Source of the DNA: Actinophytocola sp036378875
Lineage (GTDB): Bacteria; Actinomycetota; Actinomycetes; Mycobacteriales; Pseudonocardiaceae
Direction: 5' to 3'
DNA length: 64,000 nucleotides
Assembly (NCBI RefSeq): GCF_036378875.1
Contig: NZ_DASUVO010000052.1
Location: forward strand, 104,758 to 168,757
This document shows, piece after piece, positions 22,368-30,514 of this stretch (positions are counted from its first letter, which is position 1; every line of letters begins with the position of its first letter). The notes under the pieces were generated by a model. That model did no database searches and was not told the DNA's origin. It saw nothing but the letters and a program-made list of their open reading frames with translations. Position numbers and translations under genes: made by a program.

Positions 22368-22664
22368 TTTGTCGTCGCCAAGGCGCAGCACCAACACAAA
22401 CGCGGCTTTGAACGCGCCAAACTATACGGACGACCGTACAGTTTGGCCGCCATCAAGGCGCAGCACCAACGCAAGCACCGTTTGGGCCGCGCGAACTATA
22501 CGGACGACCGTACAGTTTGTCGTCGTCGACCTGGAGCGCCAACGCGGACGCGGCCTTGAACACGCTAACTGTACGGACGACCGTATAGTTAGTCGTCGCC
22601 GAGCTGCAGCCGCCAGCGCGAACACAGCTTTGAACGCGCTAGCTGTACGGACGACCGTATAGTT
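22342..22664. repeat. Array of five palindromes at a 73-74 bp period
   Basis: Arms AACTATACGG/AACTGTACGG and CCGTACAGTT/CCGTATAGTT flank ACGA (TCGT in copy 1). Copies: 22342-22369 (with a 4-bp duplication in its left arm), 22420-22443, 22494-22517, 22567-22590, 22641-22664. Aligned spacing is 74, 74, 73, 74 bp, about seven helical turns. Spacers are diverged copies of each other, so the whole unit was tandemly duplicated. Each copy can also fold into a 10-bp stem with a 4-nt loop. The region 22368-22696 lies between convergent manA and meaB and has no gene of its own. Confidence 0.85.
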
Positions 22665-22696
22665 TTGGGCCGGGCGGGCGCGCGGAAATCGACGCG

Positions 22697-23644
22697 TCAG
22701 AGTCCGGCGGTCAGCTGGTCGGCCGCCGTGTACGGGTCCGCCTCCCCGGCTGCCACCTGCTTCGCGAGCCTCGACAGTGCCTCGCCGCCTCGCACGCCGC
22801 TCAGGCGGGCGCGGAGAGCCGTCACCGCGATGGCTTCGATCTCCCGTTCCGCGCGCCGGAGCCGCCGCGCCTCCAGCTCGCCGTGGGCGACCAGCCAGTC
22901 ATGGTGACTGTCCAGTGCGGCCACCAGGTCGTCGACGCCCTCCCCCGCCGACGCGACCGTCCGCACGATCGGTTGCCGCCAGGACGGTCCGAGCTCACGC
23001 CGGCCCAGGGACATCGCGTGGCGTAGGTCCCGCACGGTCTGGTCGGCGCCGTCGCGGTCCGCCTTGTTCACGACGAAGACGTCCGCGATCTCCAGGATGC
23101 CCGCCTTCGCGGCCTGGATGCCGTCGCCCATCCCAGGCGCCAGCAGTACGACCGTGGTGTCCGCCAGCGCCACTATGTCTACTTCGGACTGTCCAACCCC
23201 GACGGTCTCGACCAGCACCACGTCGAAGCCGGCGGCGTCCAGCACCCGCACCGCCTGCGGGGTCGCCGTCGCCAGCCCGCCGAGCGCGCCCCGGGTGGCC
23301 ATCGAGCGGATGAACACGCCATCGTCGATCGTGTGGCTGTGCATGCGGATCCGGTCGCCGAGCAGTGCCCCGCCGGAGAACGGCGACGACGGGTCGATCG
23401 CCAGCACGCCGACACGCAGGCCACGTGCCCGGAACGCCGACACCAGTACCGACGTGGACGTCGACTTCCCAACGCCGGGCGGGCCGGTCAGCCCGAGCAC
23501 CCTGGCCCGGCCGGTCAGCGGCGACAGTGCCGCCGCCACCGTCCGGAGCTCCGGGCTGTCGTCCTCGACCAGCGAGATCAACCGCGCGACCGCACGCGCC
23601 CGACCGGCACGGGCCTGCTCGATCAGCTCGGACAGGTTAGACAC
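22697..23644 (-). CDS. meaB: MeaB-type G3E GTPase, acyl-CoA mutase chaperone
   Basis: 315 residues. Protects and reloads B12-dependent methylmalonyl- or ethylmalonyl-CoA mutase. Walker A GLTGPPGVGKSTSTS, then DPSSPFSGGALLGDRIRM, VLVETVGVGQSEVDI and the specificity loop FVVNKADRDGAD are all typical. A longer in-frame reading enters the thiolase gene; the GTG at 23644 matches the family N-terminus and overlaps the thiolase stop by eight bases, so the two genes are coupled. The MeaA mutase itself is encoded 28 kb away at 51.6-53.7 kb. Confidence 0.92.
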   Translation of the reverse strand: MSNLSELIEQARAGRARAVARLISLVEDDSPELRTVAAALSPLTGRARVLGLTGPPGVGKSTSTSVLVSAFRARGLRVGVLAIDPSSPFSGGALLGDRIRMHSHTIDDGVFIRSMATRGALGGLATATPQAVRVLDAAGFDVVLVETVGVGQSEVDIVALADTTVVLLAPGMGDGIQAAKAGILEIADVFVVNKADRDGADQTVRDLRHAMSLGRRELGPSWRQPIVRTVASAGEGVDDLVAALDSHHDWLVAHGELEARRLRRAEREIEAIAVTALRARLSGVRGGEALSRLAKQVAAGEADPYTAADQLTAGL

Positions 23645-24815
23645 GAAGCAAAAGCGCGTCGCCCTGGCCGCCGCCGCCGCACAGTGCCGCCGCGCCGAGA
23701 CCGCCGCCGCGACGCTTGAGCTCGTAGGCCAGGTGCACGGCCAGCCGTGCACCGGACGCGCCGATCGGGTGGCCGAGCGCGATGGCGCCGCCGTTGACGT
23801 TCACGATGTCGTCGCTGATGCCCAGCTGCTTGGTGGACACCACGCCGACCGCGGCGAACGCCTCGTTGATCTCCACGAGGTCAAGGTCGGCCGACGACAG
23901 CCCGGCCTTCGCCAGCGCTGCCTTGATCGCGTTCGACGGCTGCTCGTGCAGGCTCGCGTCCGGCCCCGCCACGACGCCGTGCGCGCCGATCTCGGCCAGC
24001 CACGAAAGGCCCAACTCCTCCGCCTTGGCCTTGCTCATCACCACGACCGCCGCCGCGCCGTCGGAGATCTGCGACGACGTGCCCGCGGTGATGGTGCCGT
24101 CGGCGGCGAACGCGGCACGCAGCTTGGCGAGCTCCTCGACGGTCGTGGTCGGCCGCACGCCCTCGTCGGTGTCGAAGACGACCGGGTCGCCCTTGCGCTG
24201 GGGAATCGTCACGGGCGCGATCTCGTCGGCGAACAGGCCCTTCTCGATGGCAGCGGCCGCGCGCTGGTGCGAGCGGGCGGCGAAGGCGTCCTGCTCCTCG
24301 CGCGTCACGCCGTAGCGGACGTTGTGCTTCTCCGTCGAGGCACCCATCGCGACCTGGTCGAAGGCGCAGAACAGACCGTCGTGGGCCATGTGGTCGAGCA
24401 TGGTGACGTCGCCGTACTTGAAGCCGGAGCGCGACTTCGGCAGCAGGTGCGGCGCCTGCGTCATCGACTCCTGCCCGCCGGCCACCACGATCTCGAACTC
24501 GCCGGCGCGGATGAGCTGGTCGGCCAGCGCGATCGCGTCGAGGCCGGACAGGCAGACCTTGTTGATGGTCAAGGCTGGCACGTCCATCGGAATGCCGGCC
24601 GCCACCGCGGCCTGGCGTGCCGGGATCTGACCCGCGCCCGCGGTCAGCACCTGCCCCATGATCGTGTACTGGACCTGCTCCGGCGCCACCCCGGCGCGTT
24701 CGAGTGCGGCCTTGATGGCGACGCCGCCGAGCTGGGCCGCGGAGAAGTCCTTGAGGGAGCCGAGCAACCGGCCGATGGGGGTGCGTGCCCCGGCGACGAT
24801 GACGGATCCAGACAC
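23637..24815 (-). CDS. Acetyl-CoA C-acetyltransferase (thiolase)
   Basis: 392 residues, biosynthetic-type thiolase condensing two acetyl-CoA to acetoacetyl-CoA. Catalytic residues: Cys in TINKVCLSGLDA, His in NGGAIALGHPIGASG, Cys in AALCGGGGQGD. The GTG at 24815 follows GGAGG with 7-base spacing. Overlaps meaB downstream. Divergent from the epimerase gene; the 127-bp gap contains a TTACC-type palindrome 37 bases upstream of this start. With hbd and ccr it would give the acetyl-CoA to ethylmalonyl-CoA branch. Confidence 0.93.
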   Translation of the reverse strand: MSGSVIVAGARTPIGRLLGSLKDFSAAQLGGVAIKAALERAGVAPEQVQYTIMGQVLTAGAGQIPARQAAVAAGIPMDVPALTINKVCLSGLDAIALADQLIRAGEFEIVVAGGQESMTQAPHLLPKSRSGFKYGDVTMLDHMAHDGLFCAFDQVAMGASTEKHNVRYGVTREEQDAFAARSHQRAAAAIEKGLFADEIAPVTIPQRKGDPVVFDTDEGVRPTTTVEELAKLRAAFAADGTITAGTSSQISDGAAAVVVMSKAKAEELGLSWLAEIGAHGVVAGPDASLHEQPSNAIKAALAKAGLSSADLDLVEINEAFAAVGVVSTKQLGISDDIVNVNGGAIALGHPIGASGARLAVHLAYELKRRGGGLGAAALCGGGGQGDALLLRV

Positions 24816-24851
24816 AGCGTGCCTCCAAGAATCTCGGGTCAGCACTCGACC

Positions 24852-24866
24852 TTACCCGTTGGTAGC
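24852..24866. promoter_or_regulatory. Palindromic operator between thiolase and epimerase
   Basis: TTACCCGTTGGTAGC; arms TTACC and GGTAG around CGTT. It lies 37 bases upstream of the thiolase GTG and 77 bases upstream of the epimerase ATG, so it could serve both divergent genes. Confidence 0.55.
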
Positions 24867-24942
24867 AAAGTAGGCCCCGTGCTGTGTGAGGACTCGCACA
24901 ACCGCAGGTCACGGGATCGATCACGCGAAGTATGGTCGGTAG

Positions 24943-25380
24943 ATGGACGCACTGAAGCCTTTCGTCACCGCAATCGACCACGTCGGCGTCGCGGTGCCCG
25001 ACATGGACGAGGCGATCGCGTTCTACCAGGACACGCTCGGGCTGGAACTGACCCACGTCGAGGTGAACGAGAGCCAGGGCGTACGCGAGGCGATGATGCG
25101 AGCTCCGGGAGACACCGGCACGGGCACCGCCGTCCAACTGCTCGCCGCGCTCGGCCCCGACACCACGATCGGCAAGTTCATCGACCGCAAGGGCCCTGGC
25201 GTCCAGCAGGTCGCCTACCGCGTCACGGACATCGAGGCGGCCACCAAAGCCCTACGCGCCAAGGGTCTTCGCGTCCTCTACGAGGAGGCGATCATCGGCA
25301 CGGCCAACAGCAGGGTCAACTTCGTCCACCCGAAGGACACGGGCGGCGTCCTGATCGAGCTGGTGCAACCCGCCGACTGA
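24943..25380 (+). CDS. mce: Methylmalonyl-CoA/ethylmalonyl-CoA epimerase
   Basis: 145 residues of the vicinal oxygen chelate fold, two repeated beta-alpha modules. Metal ligands are recognisable at IDHVGVAVPD (His) and near the C-terminal VLIELVQP (Glu), with NFVHPKDTGG between. Interconverts (R)- and (S)-methylmalonyl-CoA, and ethylmalonyl-CoA in the ethylmalonyl-CoA pathway. Divergent from thiolase-meaB and convergent with a TetR gene 10 bases downstream. Family-level call is firm; substrate preference is inferred from ccr and meaA in the same window. Confidence 0.92.
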   Translation: MDALKPFVTAIDHVGVAVPDMDEAIAFYQDTLGLELTHVEVNESQGVREAMMRAPGDTGTGTAVQLLAALGPDTTIGKFIDRKGPGVQQVAYRVTDIEAATKALRAKGLRVLYEEAIIGTANSRVNFVHPKDTGGVLIELVQPAD

Positions 25381-25390
25381 ACGCGGTACC

Positions 25391-25984
25391 TCATGGGGTG
25401 GGCGCAGGGCGGGTGGCCAACGCGTTCGCGATGAAGGTCACCTCGCGGTCCATCGTGTTGTCGGCGTCCGTGTCGGCGTGGCGGGCCATCGAGTGGCGGT
25501 AGCTGACCGCGAGCGCGAGCAGCTCCGACGCCGTGTCCACGTCGGCCAACGCCAGTGCGCCCGCGCTCGCCGCCTGGATCACGACCCGGACCTGGTCCAC
25601 CACCGACTCGAAGCGCGCCTGCAGCGCCTCCTTCACCGACGGGTGCGTGTCCGCCTCCCGCCACAGCAGGTGCGACAGCAGCGTCGACGCACGGTTCCGC
25701 GCGTCCAACTCCGCGACCAGCTGGCGCAGTGACGCCGCCACGTCGCCGGGCACGACCACCCGCGACGGCTCGATGTGCGTGTCCGGCAGCCGATCCACCA
25801 GAGCGGTCAGCAGGTCCTGCTTCTTCTGGAAGTAGTAGTGCACCAGCCCTTTGGGCACCTTGGCGAGCGCCGCGATCCGAGACGTCGGCGTCGCGTCGAA
25901 ACCGGACTCGGCGAACAACTCCTCCGCGGCGGCCAGGATGCGCTCCCGTGCGGACGGGTCATCCTTCTTGCCGTTCCTCAGCAT
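25391..25984 (-). CDS. TetR family transcriptional regulator
   Basis: 197 residues. The N-terminal HTH (residues about 12-58) reads RERILAAAEELFAESGFDATPTSRIAALAKVPKGLVHYYF; the C-terminal ligand domain resembles regulators of fatty acid or acyl-CoA genes. The start is the ATG at 25984 (MLRNGKKDD); a longer in-frame reading to 26137 lacks homology. It sits between the epimerase and ccr, so it is one candidate for the protein that binds the TTAC[T/C]-N4-[A/G]GTA sites, but no copy of that site lies at its own promoter. Confidence 0.88.
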   Translation of the reverse strand: MLRNGKKDDPSARERILAAAEELFAESGFDATPTSRIAALAKVPKGLVHYYFQKKQDLLTALVDRLPDTHIEPSRVVVPGDVAASLRQLVAELDARNRASTLLSHLLWREADTHPSVKEALQARFESVVDQVRVVIQAASAGALALADVDTASELLALAVSYRHSMARHADTDADNTMDREVTFIANALATRPAPTP

Positions 25985-26075
25985 CGTGGCCTGCCCTTTC
26001 CACGCGAAGGTGCGCGGCCCACGAACGCGACCCGGTGAGGCCACGCGTGGACCGCGCTTGTGGTGTCCGATTCTG

Positions 26076-26453
26076 TCAGTGCTGGCCAGCCATCCCGGAC
26101 CGGTGCGCCGCCTGCGCGACCGGCAGTGCCATCGCACCGACGATCACGGTCAACGCGCCGATGATCCAGGAGGACCAGGAAATGGCGCTGAACTCGGTGT
26201 ACCCGATCACCCATGGCGAGATGAACATGAGCACGCCGAGGACCACCTGGACACCCTCGCCGTAGATCATGCCCGGCATGGCCAGCGAGACCAGACCGTC
26301 GATCGCGATGAGCGCGCCGAGCACGATCATCGTCCACATCGCGCCGTCGCTCGTGTCGGTCCAGATGAACGACAGCAGTGCGACGACACCGAGCACGACC
26401 TCGGCCCAGTCATGCGGCCGGGTCCACGGCCGGGCTGCTGGTGTTGTTGCCAT
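26076..26453 (-). CDS. SPW repeat membrane protein
   Basis: 125 residues with four membrane segments in two SPW-type repeats: FIWTDTSDGAMWTMIVLGALIAIDG and the second with MFISPWVIGYTEF. Function of the family is unknown. The ATG at 26453 follows GGAGGTGG; a much longer reading on this strand is antisense to ccr and not real. Divergent from ccr. Confidence 0.85.
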   Translation of the reverse strand: MATTPAARPWTRPHDWAEVVLGVVALLSFIWTDTSDGAMWTMIVLGALIAIDGLVSLAMPGMIYGEGVQVVLGVLMFISPWVIGYTEFSAISWSSWIIGALTVIVGAMALPVAQAAHRSGMAGQH

Positions 26454-26574
26454 TCGAGACCACCTCCGTGTCACTGAGAGCCTCACTCTCGATGATGCTC
26501 CTTGGTTGGCCGCCCGGTCAAGAATACTGGCTTCCAGTTGAGTGACACCCGTCTCCCCTTGCTTCTTCTGAAAC

Positions 26575-26590
26575 GTTACCGGCCAGTAGC
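26575..26590. promoter_or_regulatory. Palindromic operator in the ccr promoter
   Basis: GTTACCGGCCAGTAGC; arms TTACC and AGTAG around GGCC, ending 10 bases before the ccr ATG. It overlaps any likely -10 element, so binding would block transcription. There is almost no room for a leader, so the ccr mRNA may be leaderless. Confidence 0.6.
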
Positions 26591-26600
26591 GTGGGCTGGC

Positions 26601-27932
26601 ATGCAGAAGATTCTCGACGCCATTCTTGCTGGTGACCACGTTGAGGTGGGCTCGCTGCCGGTGCCGGAGAGCTACCGCGGCGTGACCGTGCACGCCGACG
26701 AGGTCGAGATGTTCGCGGGTCGTGAGCACAGCGCCAAGGACCCCCGCGAGTCGCTGCACGTGGACGAGGTGCCCACGCCGGAGCTGGGGCCAGGCGAGGC
26801 GCTCGTGGCCGTGATGGCCAGCGCCATCAACTACAACACGGTGTGGACGTCGATCTTCGAGCCGATGGACACCTTCGGCTTCCTGCGCCGCTACGGCAAA
26901 ACGTCGCCCCTGGCCAAGCGGCACGACCAGCCCTACCACGTGGTCGGCTCCGACCTGGCCGGCGTCGTGCTGCGCACCGGGCCCGGCGTGAACGCGTGGC
27001 AGCCGGGCGACGAGGTCGTCGCGCACTGCCTCAACGTCGAGCTGGAGCACCCGGACGGCCACAACGACACGATGCTCGACCCGGAGCAGCGCATCTGGGG
27101 CTTCGAGACGAACTTCGGCGGACTCGCTGAGCTCGCGCTGGTCAAGTCCAACCAGCTGATGCCCAAGCCGGCACACCTGACGTGGGAGGAGGCCGCCTGC
27201 CCAGGTCTGGTCAACTCCACCGCGTACCGGCAGCTGGTCTCCCGCAACGGCGCCGGCATGAAGCAGGGCGACACCGTCCTGGTCTGGGGCGCGTCCGGCG
27301 GCCTCGGGTCGTACGCCACGCAGTTCGCGCTGAACGGCGGCGCGACGCCGGTGTGCGTGGTGTCCAGCCCGCAGAAGGCGGAGATCTGCCGCAGCATGGG
27401 CGCGGAGCTGATCATCGACCGCAACGCCGAGGACTACCGGTTCTGGAAGGACGAGCACACCCAGGACCCCAAGGAATGGAAGCGGTTCGGGGCACGCATT
27501 CGTGAGCTCACCGGCGGCGACGACCCCGACATCGTGTTCGAGCACCCCGGCCGGGAGACGTTCGGCGCCAGCGTGTTCGTGGCCAAGCGCGGCGGCACGG
27601 TCGTCACGTGCGCGTCGACGAGCGGCTTCCTGCACCAGTACGACAACCGGTACCTGTGGATGAACCTGAAGAACATCATCGGCTCGCACTTCGCGAACTA
27701 CCGCGAGGCGTGGGAGGCGAACCGCTTGATCGCCAAGGGAAAGATCCACCCAACACTGTCCGGTGTGTACCCGATGGAGCAGACCGGGCAGGCGGCGTAC
27801 GAGGTGCACATGAACAAACACCAGGGGAAGGTCGGCGTGCTGTGCCTCGCGCCGGAGGAGGGTCTCGGCGTGCGCGACCCCGAGTTGCGAGCGCAACATC
27901 TTTCGGCAATCAACCGTTTTCGCGGCGTCTGA
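26601..27932 (+). CDS. ccr: Crotonyl-CoA carboxylase/reductase
   Basis: 443 residues, zinc-independent MDR-fold enzyme that reductively carboxylates crotonyl-CoA to ethylmalonyl-CoA with NADPH and CO2. Signature stretches: ASAINYNTVWTSIFEPMDTF, HVVGSDLAGVVLRTG, the cofactor motif VWGASGGLGSYATQ, and DIVFEHPGRETFGAS. The start is the ATG at 26601 (MQKILDAILAG), the usual family N-terminus; the in-frame start at 26502 adds residues that cross the operator. No clear ribosome site precedes it. Key enzyme of the ethylmalonyl-CoA pathway and of polyketide extender-unit supply. Confidence 0.96.
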   Translation: MQKILDAILAGDHVEVGSLPVPESYRGVTVHADEVEMFAGREHSAKDPRESLHVDEVPTPELGPGEALVAVMASAINYNTVWTSIFEPMDTFGFLRRYGKTSPLAKRHDQPYHVVGSDLAGVVLRTGPGVNAWQPGDEVVAHCLNVELEHPDGHNDTMLDPEQRIWGFETNFGGLAELALVKSNQLMPKPAHLTWEEAACPGLVNSTAYRQLVSRNGAGMKQGDTVLVWGASGGLGSYATQFALNGGATPVCVVSSPQKAEICRSMGAELIIDRNAEDYRFWKDEHTQDPKEWKRFGARIRELTGGDDPDIVFEHPGRETFGASVFVAKRGGTVVTCASTSGFLHQYDNRYLWMNLKNIIGSHFANYREAWEANRLIAKGKIHPTLSGVYPMEQTGQAAYEVHMNKHQGKVGVLCLAPEEGLGVRDPELRAQHLSAINRFRGV

Positions 27933-27978
27933 ACCAACACGCCCCATGCCGTGGAGGCGGGCAAGGTAGCGTGGGGCC

Positions 27979-29076
27979 ATGGCGCTGGGCGAAGAACGTG
28001 ATCTTGTACCGCTGGGAGCCGGCTTCGATATTGCCAAGCGCGGCTACAACCGGATGCAGGTCGAGGAACACCTCGAACAGTTGGACAGCCAACTGAAGAT
28101 CCTCGCGGCCGACCGCAACGCGGCGGCTGCGCAGTCGGCTGAGCTGACCGCGCAACTCGAGGTGGCCCGCACCACGATCGACGACCTGAACAAACAGGTC
28201 GAGCGGCTCGCACAACCCCCGACGACCATCGAGGGCCTCTCCGAGCGGCTGCAGCGCATGCTGCGGCTGACGCAGGAGGAGTGCGAGGAGATGCGCACCA
28301 AGGCCGGCGCCGAGGCCGAACACATCCGTGCGAAGGCCCACGCCGAGGCCGAGGACCTGAAGACCAAGCACGAGGCGAAGATCCGCGAGCTCGACGAGCG
28401 CCGCATCGAGATGGAGCGCGAGCACCGCGGCATGCTGGAGAAGGCCCGCGCGGAGGCCGCCGAGATCGTCTCGAAGGCGAAGTCGGAGGCGGAGGCCGTC
28501 GAGATCGCCCTGCAGGCGCGGCATCAGCAGGTGGAGGAGGACTTCGAGATCGCGATGGCCTCCCGCCGCACCGAGTCGATGCGTGCGCTGGCCGAGCAGG
28601 AGGCCACGTCGAAGTCCGAGGCCGAACGCCGCGTGCGGGAGTCGACGGAGGAGGCCAACCGCCGCCGCCACGACGCGATCACCGAGTCGACCGCGCGCCT
28701 GCAGGAGGCCACGACCGAGGCGGAACGCCGCGTCCGCGACGCGACCGACGAGGCCAACCGGCGCATCAACCACGCCGCGCAGCGCGTGGCCGCGCTACGC
28801 AAGCTGCGGGCCAAGGTCGCCGAACAGCTCACCTCGGCACGGGAGTTGGTGGTCGACGCGCACGCGTACCTGGAGAACGCGGTGCCGGCCTTCGAACCCC
28901 TGCCGGAAGAACTGGCCGACGCGGCAGAGGCCGGCGCGAAGCCCACCCCGGCGCCCCGTGACCGCAACCCGCTGCCGGGTCCGCCGAAGGCGAAGTGGGA
29001 AACGGCCGGCGCCCCCGACGAGCCGCCGATCCCGCACAACGTGGCAGACGCGCAGACGAAGCGCATCGCCAGGTGA
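27979..29076 (+). CDS. DivIVA-like coiled-coil protein
   Basis: 365 residues. The N-terminus LVPLGAGFDIAKRGYNRMQVEEHLEQLDSQL resembles the DivIVA lipid-binding start; residues about 60-290 form a long Glu/Ala/Arg-rich coiled coil with repeated (T/S)EAERRVR and EEANRR blocks; the tail is Pro-rich. Relatives include actinobacterial polar-growth and cytoskeletal scaffolds (Wag31, Scy/FilP-like), so a structural role at the cell pole is likely, but it is not Wag31 itself. Its TGA overlaps the GTG of the deaminase gene. Confidence 0.78.
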   Translation: MALGEERDLVPLGAGFDIAKRGYNRMQVEEHLEQLDSQLKILAADRNAAAAQSAELTAQLEVARTTIDDLNKQVERLAQPPTTIEGLSERLQRMLRLTQEECEEMRTKAGAEAEHIRAKAHAEAEDLKTKHEAKIRELDERRIEMEREHRGMLEKARAEAAEIVSKAKSEAEAVEIALQARHQQVEEDFEIAMASRRTESMRALAEQEATSKSEAERRVRESTEEANRRRHDAITESTARLQEATTEAERRVRDATDEANRRINHAAQRVAALRKLRAKVAEQLTSARELVVDAHAYLENAVPAFEPLPEELADAAEAGAKPTPAPRDRNPLPGPPKAKWETAGAPDEPPIPHNVADAQTKRIAR

Positions 29077-29513
29077 CGACGGCCGACCTGCTCGCGGTGG
29101 CCGTCGCGGAGGCCCGCCAGGGCCTCGCCGAAGGCGGCATCCCGATCGGCGCCGCGCTGTTCACCACGGACGGCGAACTACTCGGCAGGGGCCACAACCG
29201 CCGCGTACAGGACGGTGACCCGTCCATGCACGCGGAGACGACGGCGTTCCGCAACGCGGGCCGCCGCCGCCACTACCGCGACACGATCATGGTCACGACG
29301 CTGTCCCCGTGCTGGTACTGCAGCGGCCTGGTCCGCCAGTTCAACATCCCGCACGTGATCATCGGCGAGTCGACGACCTTCACCGGCGGCCACGACTGGC
29401 TGGCGGAGAACGGCGTCCGCATAGAACTACTCGCGGACGACACGTGCGTCACGATGATGAAGGACTTCATCGCCCAGCACCCGGACCTCTGGTACGAGGA
29501 CATAGGCGAATAA
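29073..29513 (+). CDS. Cytosine deaminase, yeast-type zinc deaminase
   Basis: 146 residues of the CDA fold. Zinc ligands and catalytic Glu in SMHAETTAF and in TLSPCWYCSGL; the C-terminal DLWYEDIGE closely matches the yeast cytosine deaminase ending. Converts cytosine to uracil, or a related base. Unrelated to the larger bacterial amidohydrolase CodA. The GTG at 29073 overlaps the stop of the upstream coiled-coil gene (GTGA), so translation is coupled although the functions look unrelated. Confidence 0.85.
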   Translation: MTTADLLAVAVAEARQGLAEGGIPIGAALFTTDGELLGRGHNRRVQDGDPSMHAETTAFRNAGRRRHYRDTIMVTTLSPCWYCSGLVRQFNIPHVIIGESTTFTGGHDWLAENGVRIELLADDTCVTMMKDFIAQHPDLWYEDIGE

Positions 29514-29518
29514 CTCGG

Positions 29519-29944
29519 TTACCGGCGGGTCAGGCGGAACATGTAGCAGCCGTAGGCCAGGTTGCGGCTGTGGACCTCCACCACGTCCGGGTGGGACAGC
29601 ACCGCCGCGATCGCCGCTTCCGGGTCCGTGCCGTCGTGCACGTGGGTTGACGGGTGGATCCAGCCTCGGGTGTCGTACGCGCGCAGGGCCTGCGGCCGGC
29701 CGCGCCAGTCGGCCGGGTACGACGTCACCGACTCCGGGCCGGCGCAGGGCGACGCGTGCGTGAACACCGCGCCCTTCTCCTGGTACGGGCTCTCCGCCGG
29801 CAGCGACGGCTCGTAGTTGAACAGCACCAGCGACTCCCCCGCCTCGGCGTCACGCAGGCAGCAGCGCAGCGGCTCGCCGCCGGAGGCGGTCATCGCGACA
29901 CCGTCGCCGAACAGGGTCAGTGGGTGGATCACGTAGTCGGTCAT
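29519..29944 (-). CDS. DUF1203 domain protein
   Basis: 141 residues, family of unknown function. Conserved features are CCLRDAEAGESLVLFNYEP near the N-terminus and a C-terminal HSRNLAYGCYMFRLTRR. A Cys pair (RCCLR) and a later Cys (SPCAG) could bind metal. Convergent with the deaminase gene, five bases apart, with no room for a terminator. Confidence 0.8.
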   Translation of the reverse strand: MTDYVIHPLTLFGDGVAMTASGGEPLRCCLRDAEAGESLVLFNYEPSLPAESPYQEKGAVFTHASPCAGPESVTSYPADWRGRPQALRAYDTRGWIHPSTHVHDGTDPEAAIAAVLSHPDVVEVHSRNLAYGCYMFRLTRR

Positions 29945-30032
29945 GCCTCAAGCCTCGACCAACACCGACCAGGGGTCTGGCGGGAAAACGACATCGCGTA
30001 GCCGTGCGAAGACGACCATCCACACGGTAGGT

Positions 30033-30047
30033 TTACTCACGAGTAGC
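30033..30047. promoter_or_regulatory. Palindromic operator upstream of usp
   Basis: TTACTCACGAGTAGC (with one more T in front); arms TTACT and AGTAG around CACG, ending 14 bases before the usp ATG and next to the GGGAGGA ribosome site. Confidence 0.5.
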
Positions 30048-30061
30048 TAACGGGAGGACAC

Positions 30062-30514
30062 ATGACGGCTTACCAGACCGTGGTCGTCGGCACGGACGGC
30101 TCCGACTCGTCCTACCTCGCGGTGGACCGGGCGGCCCAGATCGCCGCGGACACCGACGCCACGCTCGTCATCGCCTGCGCCTACCACCCGCCCCGCCCTG
30201 AGGACGTCAGCCGAGCCGTCGACGAGCTGGGCGCGGACGTCGCCTACCAGGTCGTTGGCTCGACGCCGGCCGAGGAATCCGTCCGCACGGCGGCCGAACG
30301 CGCCCGCAAGCACGGCGCCACGAAGATCGACACGGTGGTCGTGGACGGCGAGCCGGTCCCCACGCTCACGAGGGTCGTCGAGGAGCGCGGCGCGGACCTC
30401 CTGGTCGTCGGCAACCGGGGCCTCAACACGCTGGCCGGCCGCATCCTCGGCTCGGTCCCGTCGGAAGCCGCCCGCAAGTCGAAGGTCGACGTCCTCATCG
30501 TGCACACAACGTGA
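30062..30514 (+). CDS. Universal stress protein
   Basis: 150 residues, single UspA domain. N-terminal VVVGTDGSDSSYLAVDRA and C-terminal VVGNRGLNTLAGRILGSVPS, the glycine-rich ATP-binding loop of the nucleotide-binding subclass. Its stop overlaps the GTG of a cyclase gene by four bases, so it is cotranslated with a cAMP-producing enzyme. A TTACT-type palindrome lies 14 bases upstream, and a GGGAGGA site precedes the ATG. Confidence 0.92.
   Translation: MTAYQTVVVGTDGSDSSYLAVDRAAQIAADTDATLVIACAYHPPRPEDVSRAVDELGADVAYQVVGSTPAEESVRTAAERARKHGATKIDTVVVDGEPVPTLTRVVEERGADLLVVGNRGLNTLAGRILGSVPSEAARKSKVDVLIVHTT

Noticed and set aside
22342..22664. CRISPR array
   Set aside because: Repeats are evenly spaced palindromes, but spacers are similar to one another and there are no cas genes. 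Tandem duplication explains it.
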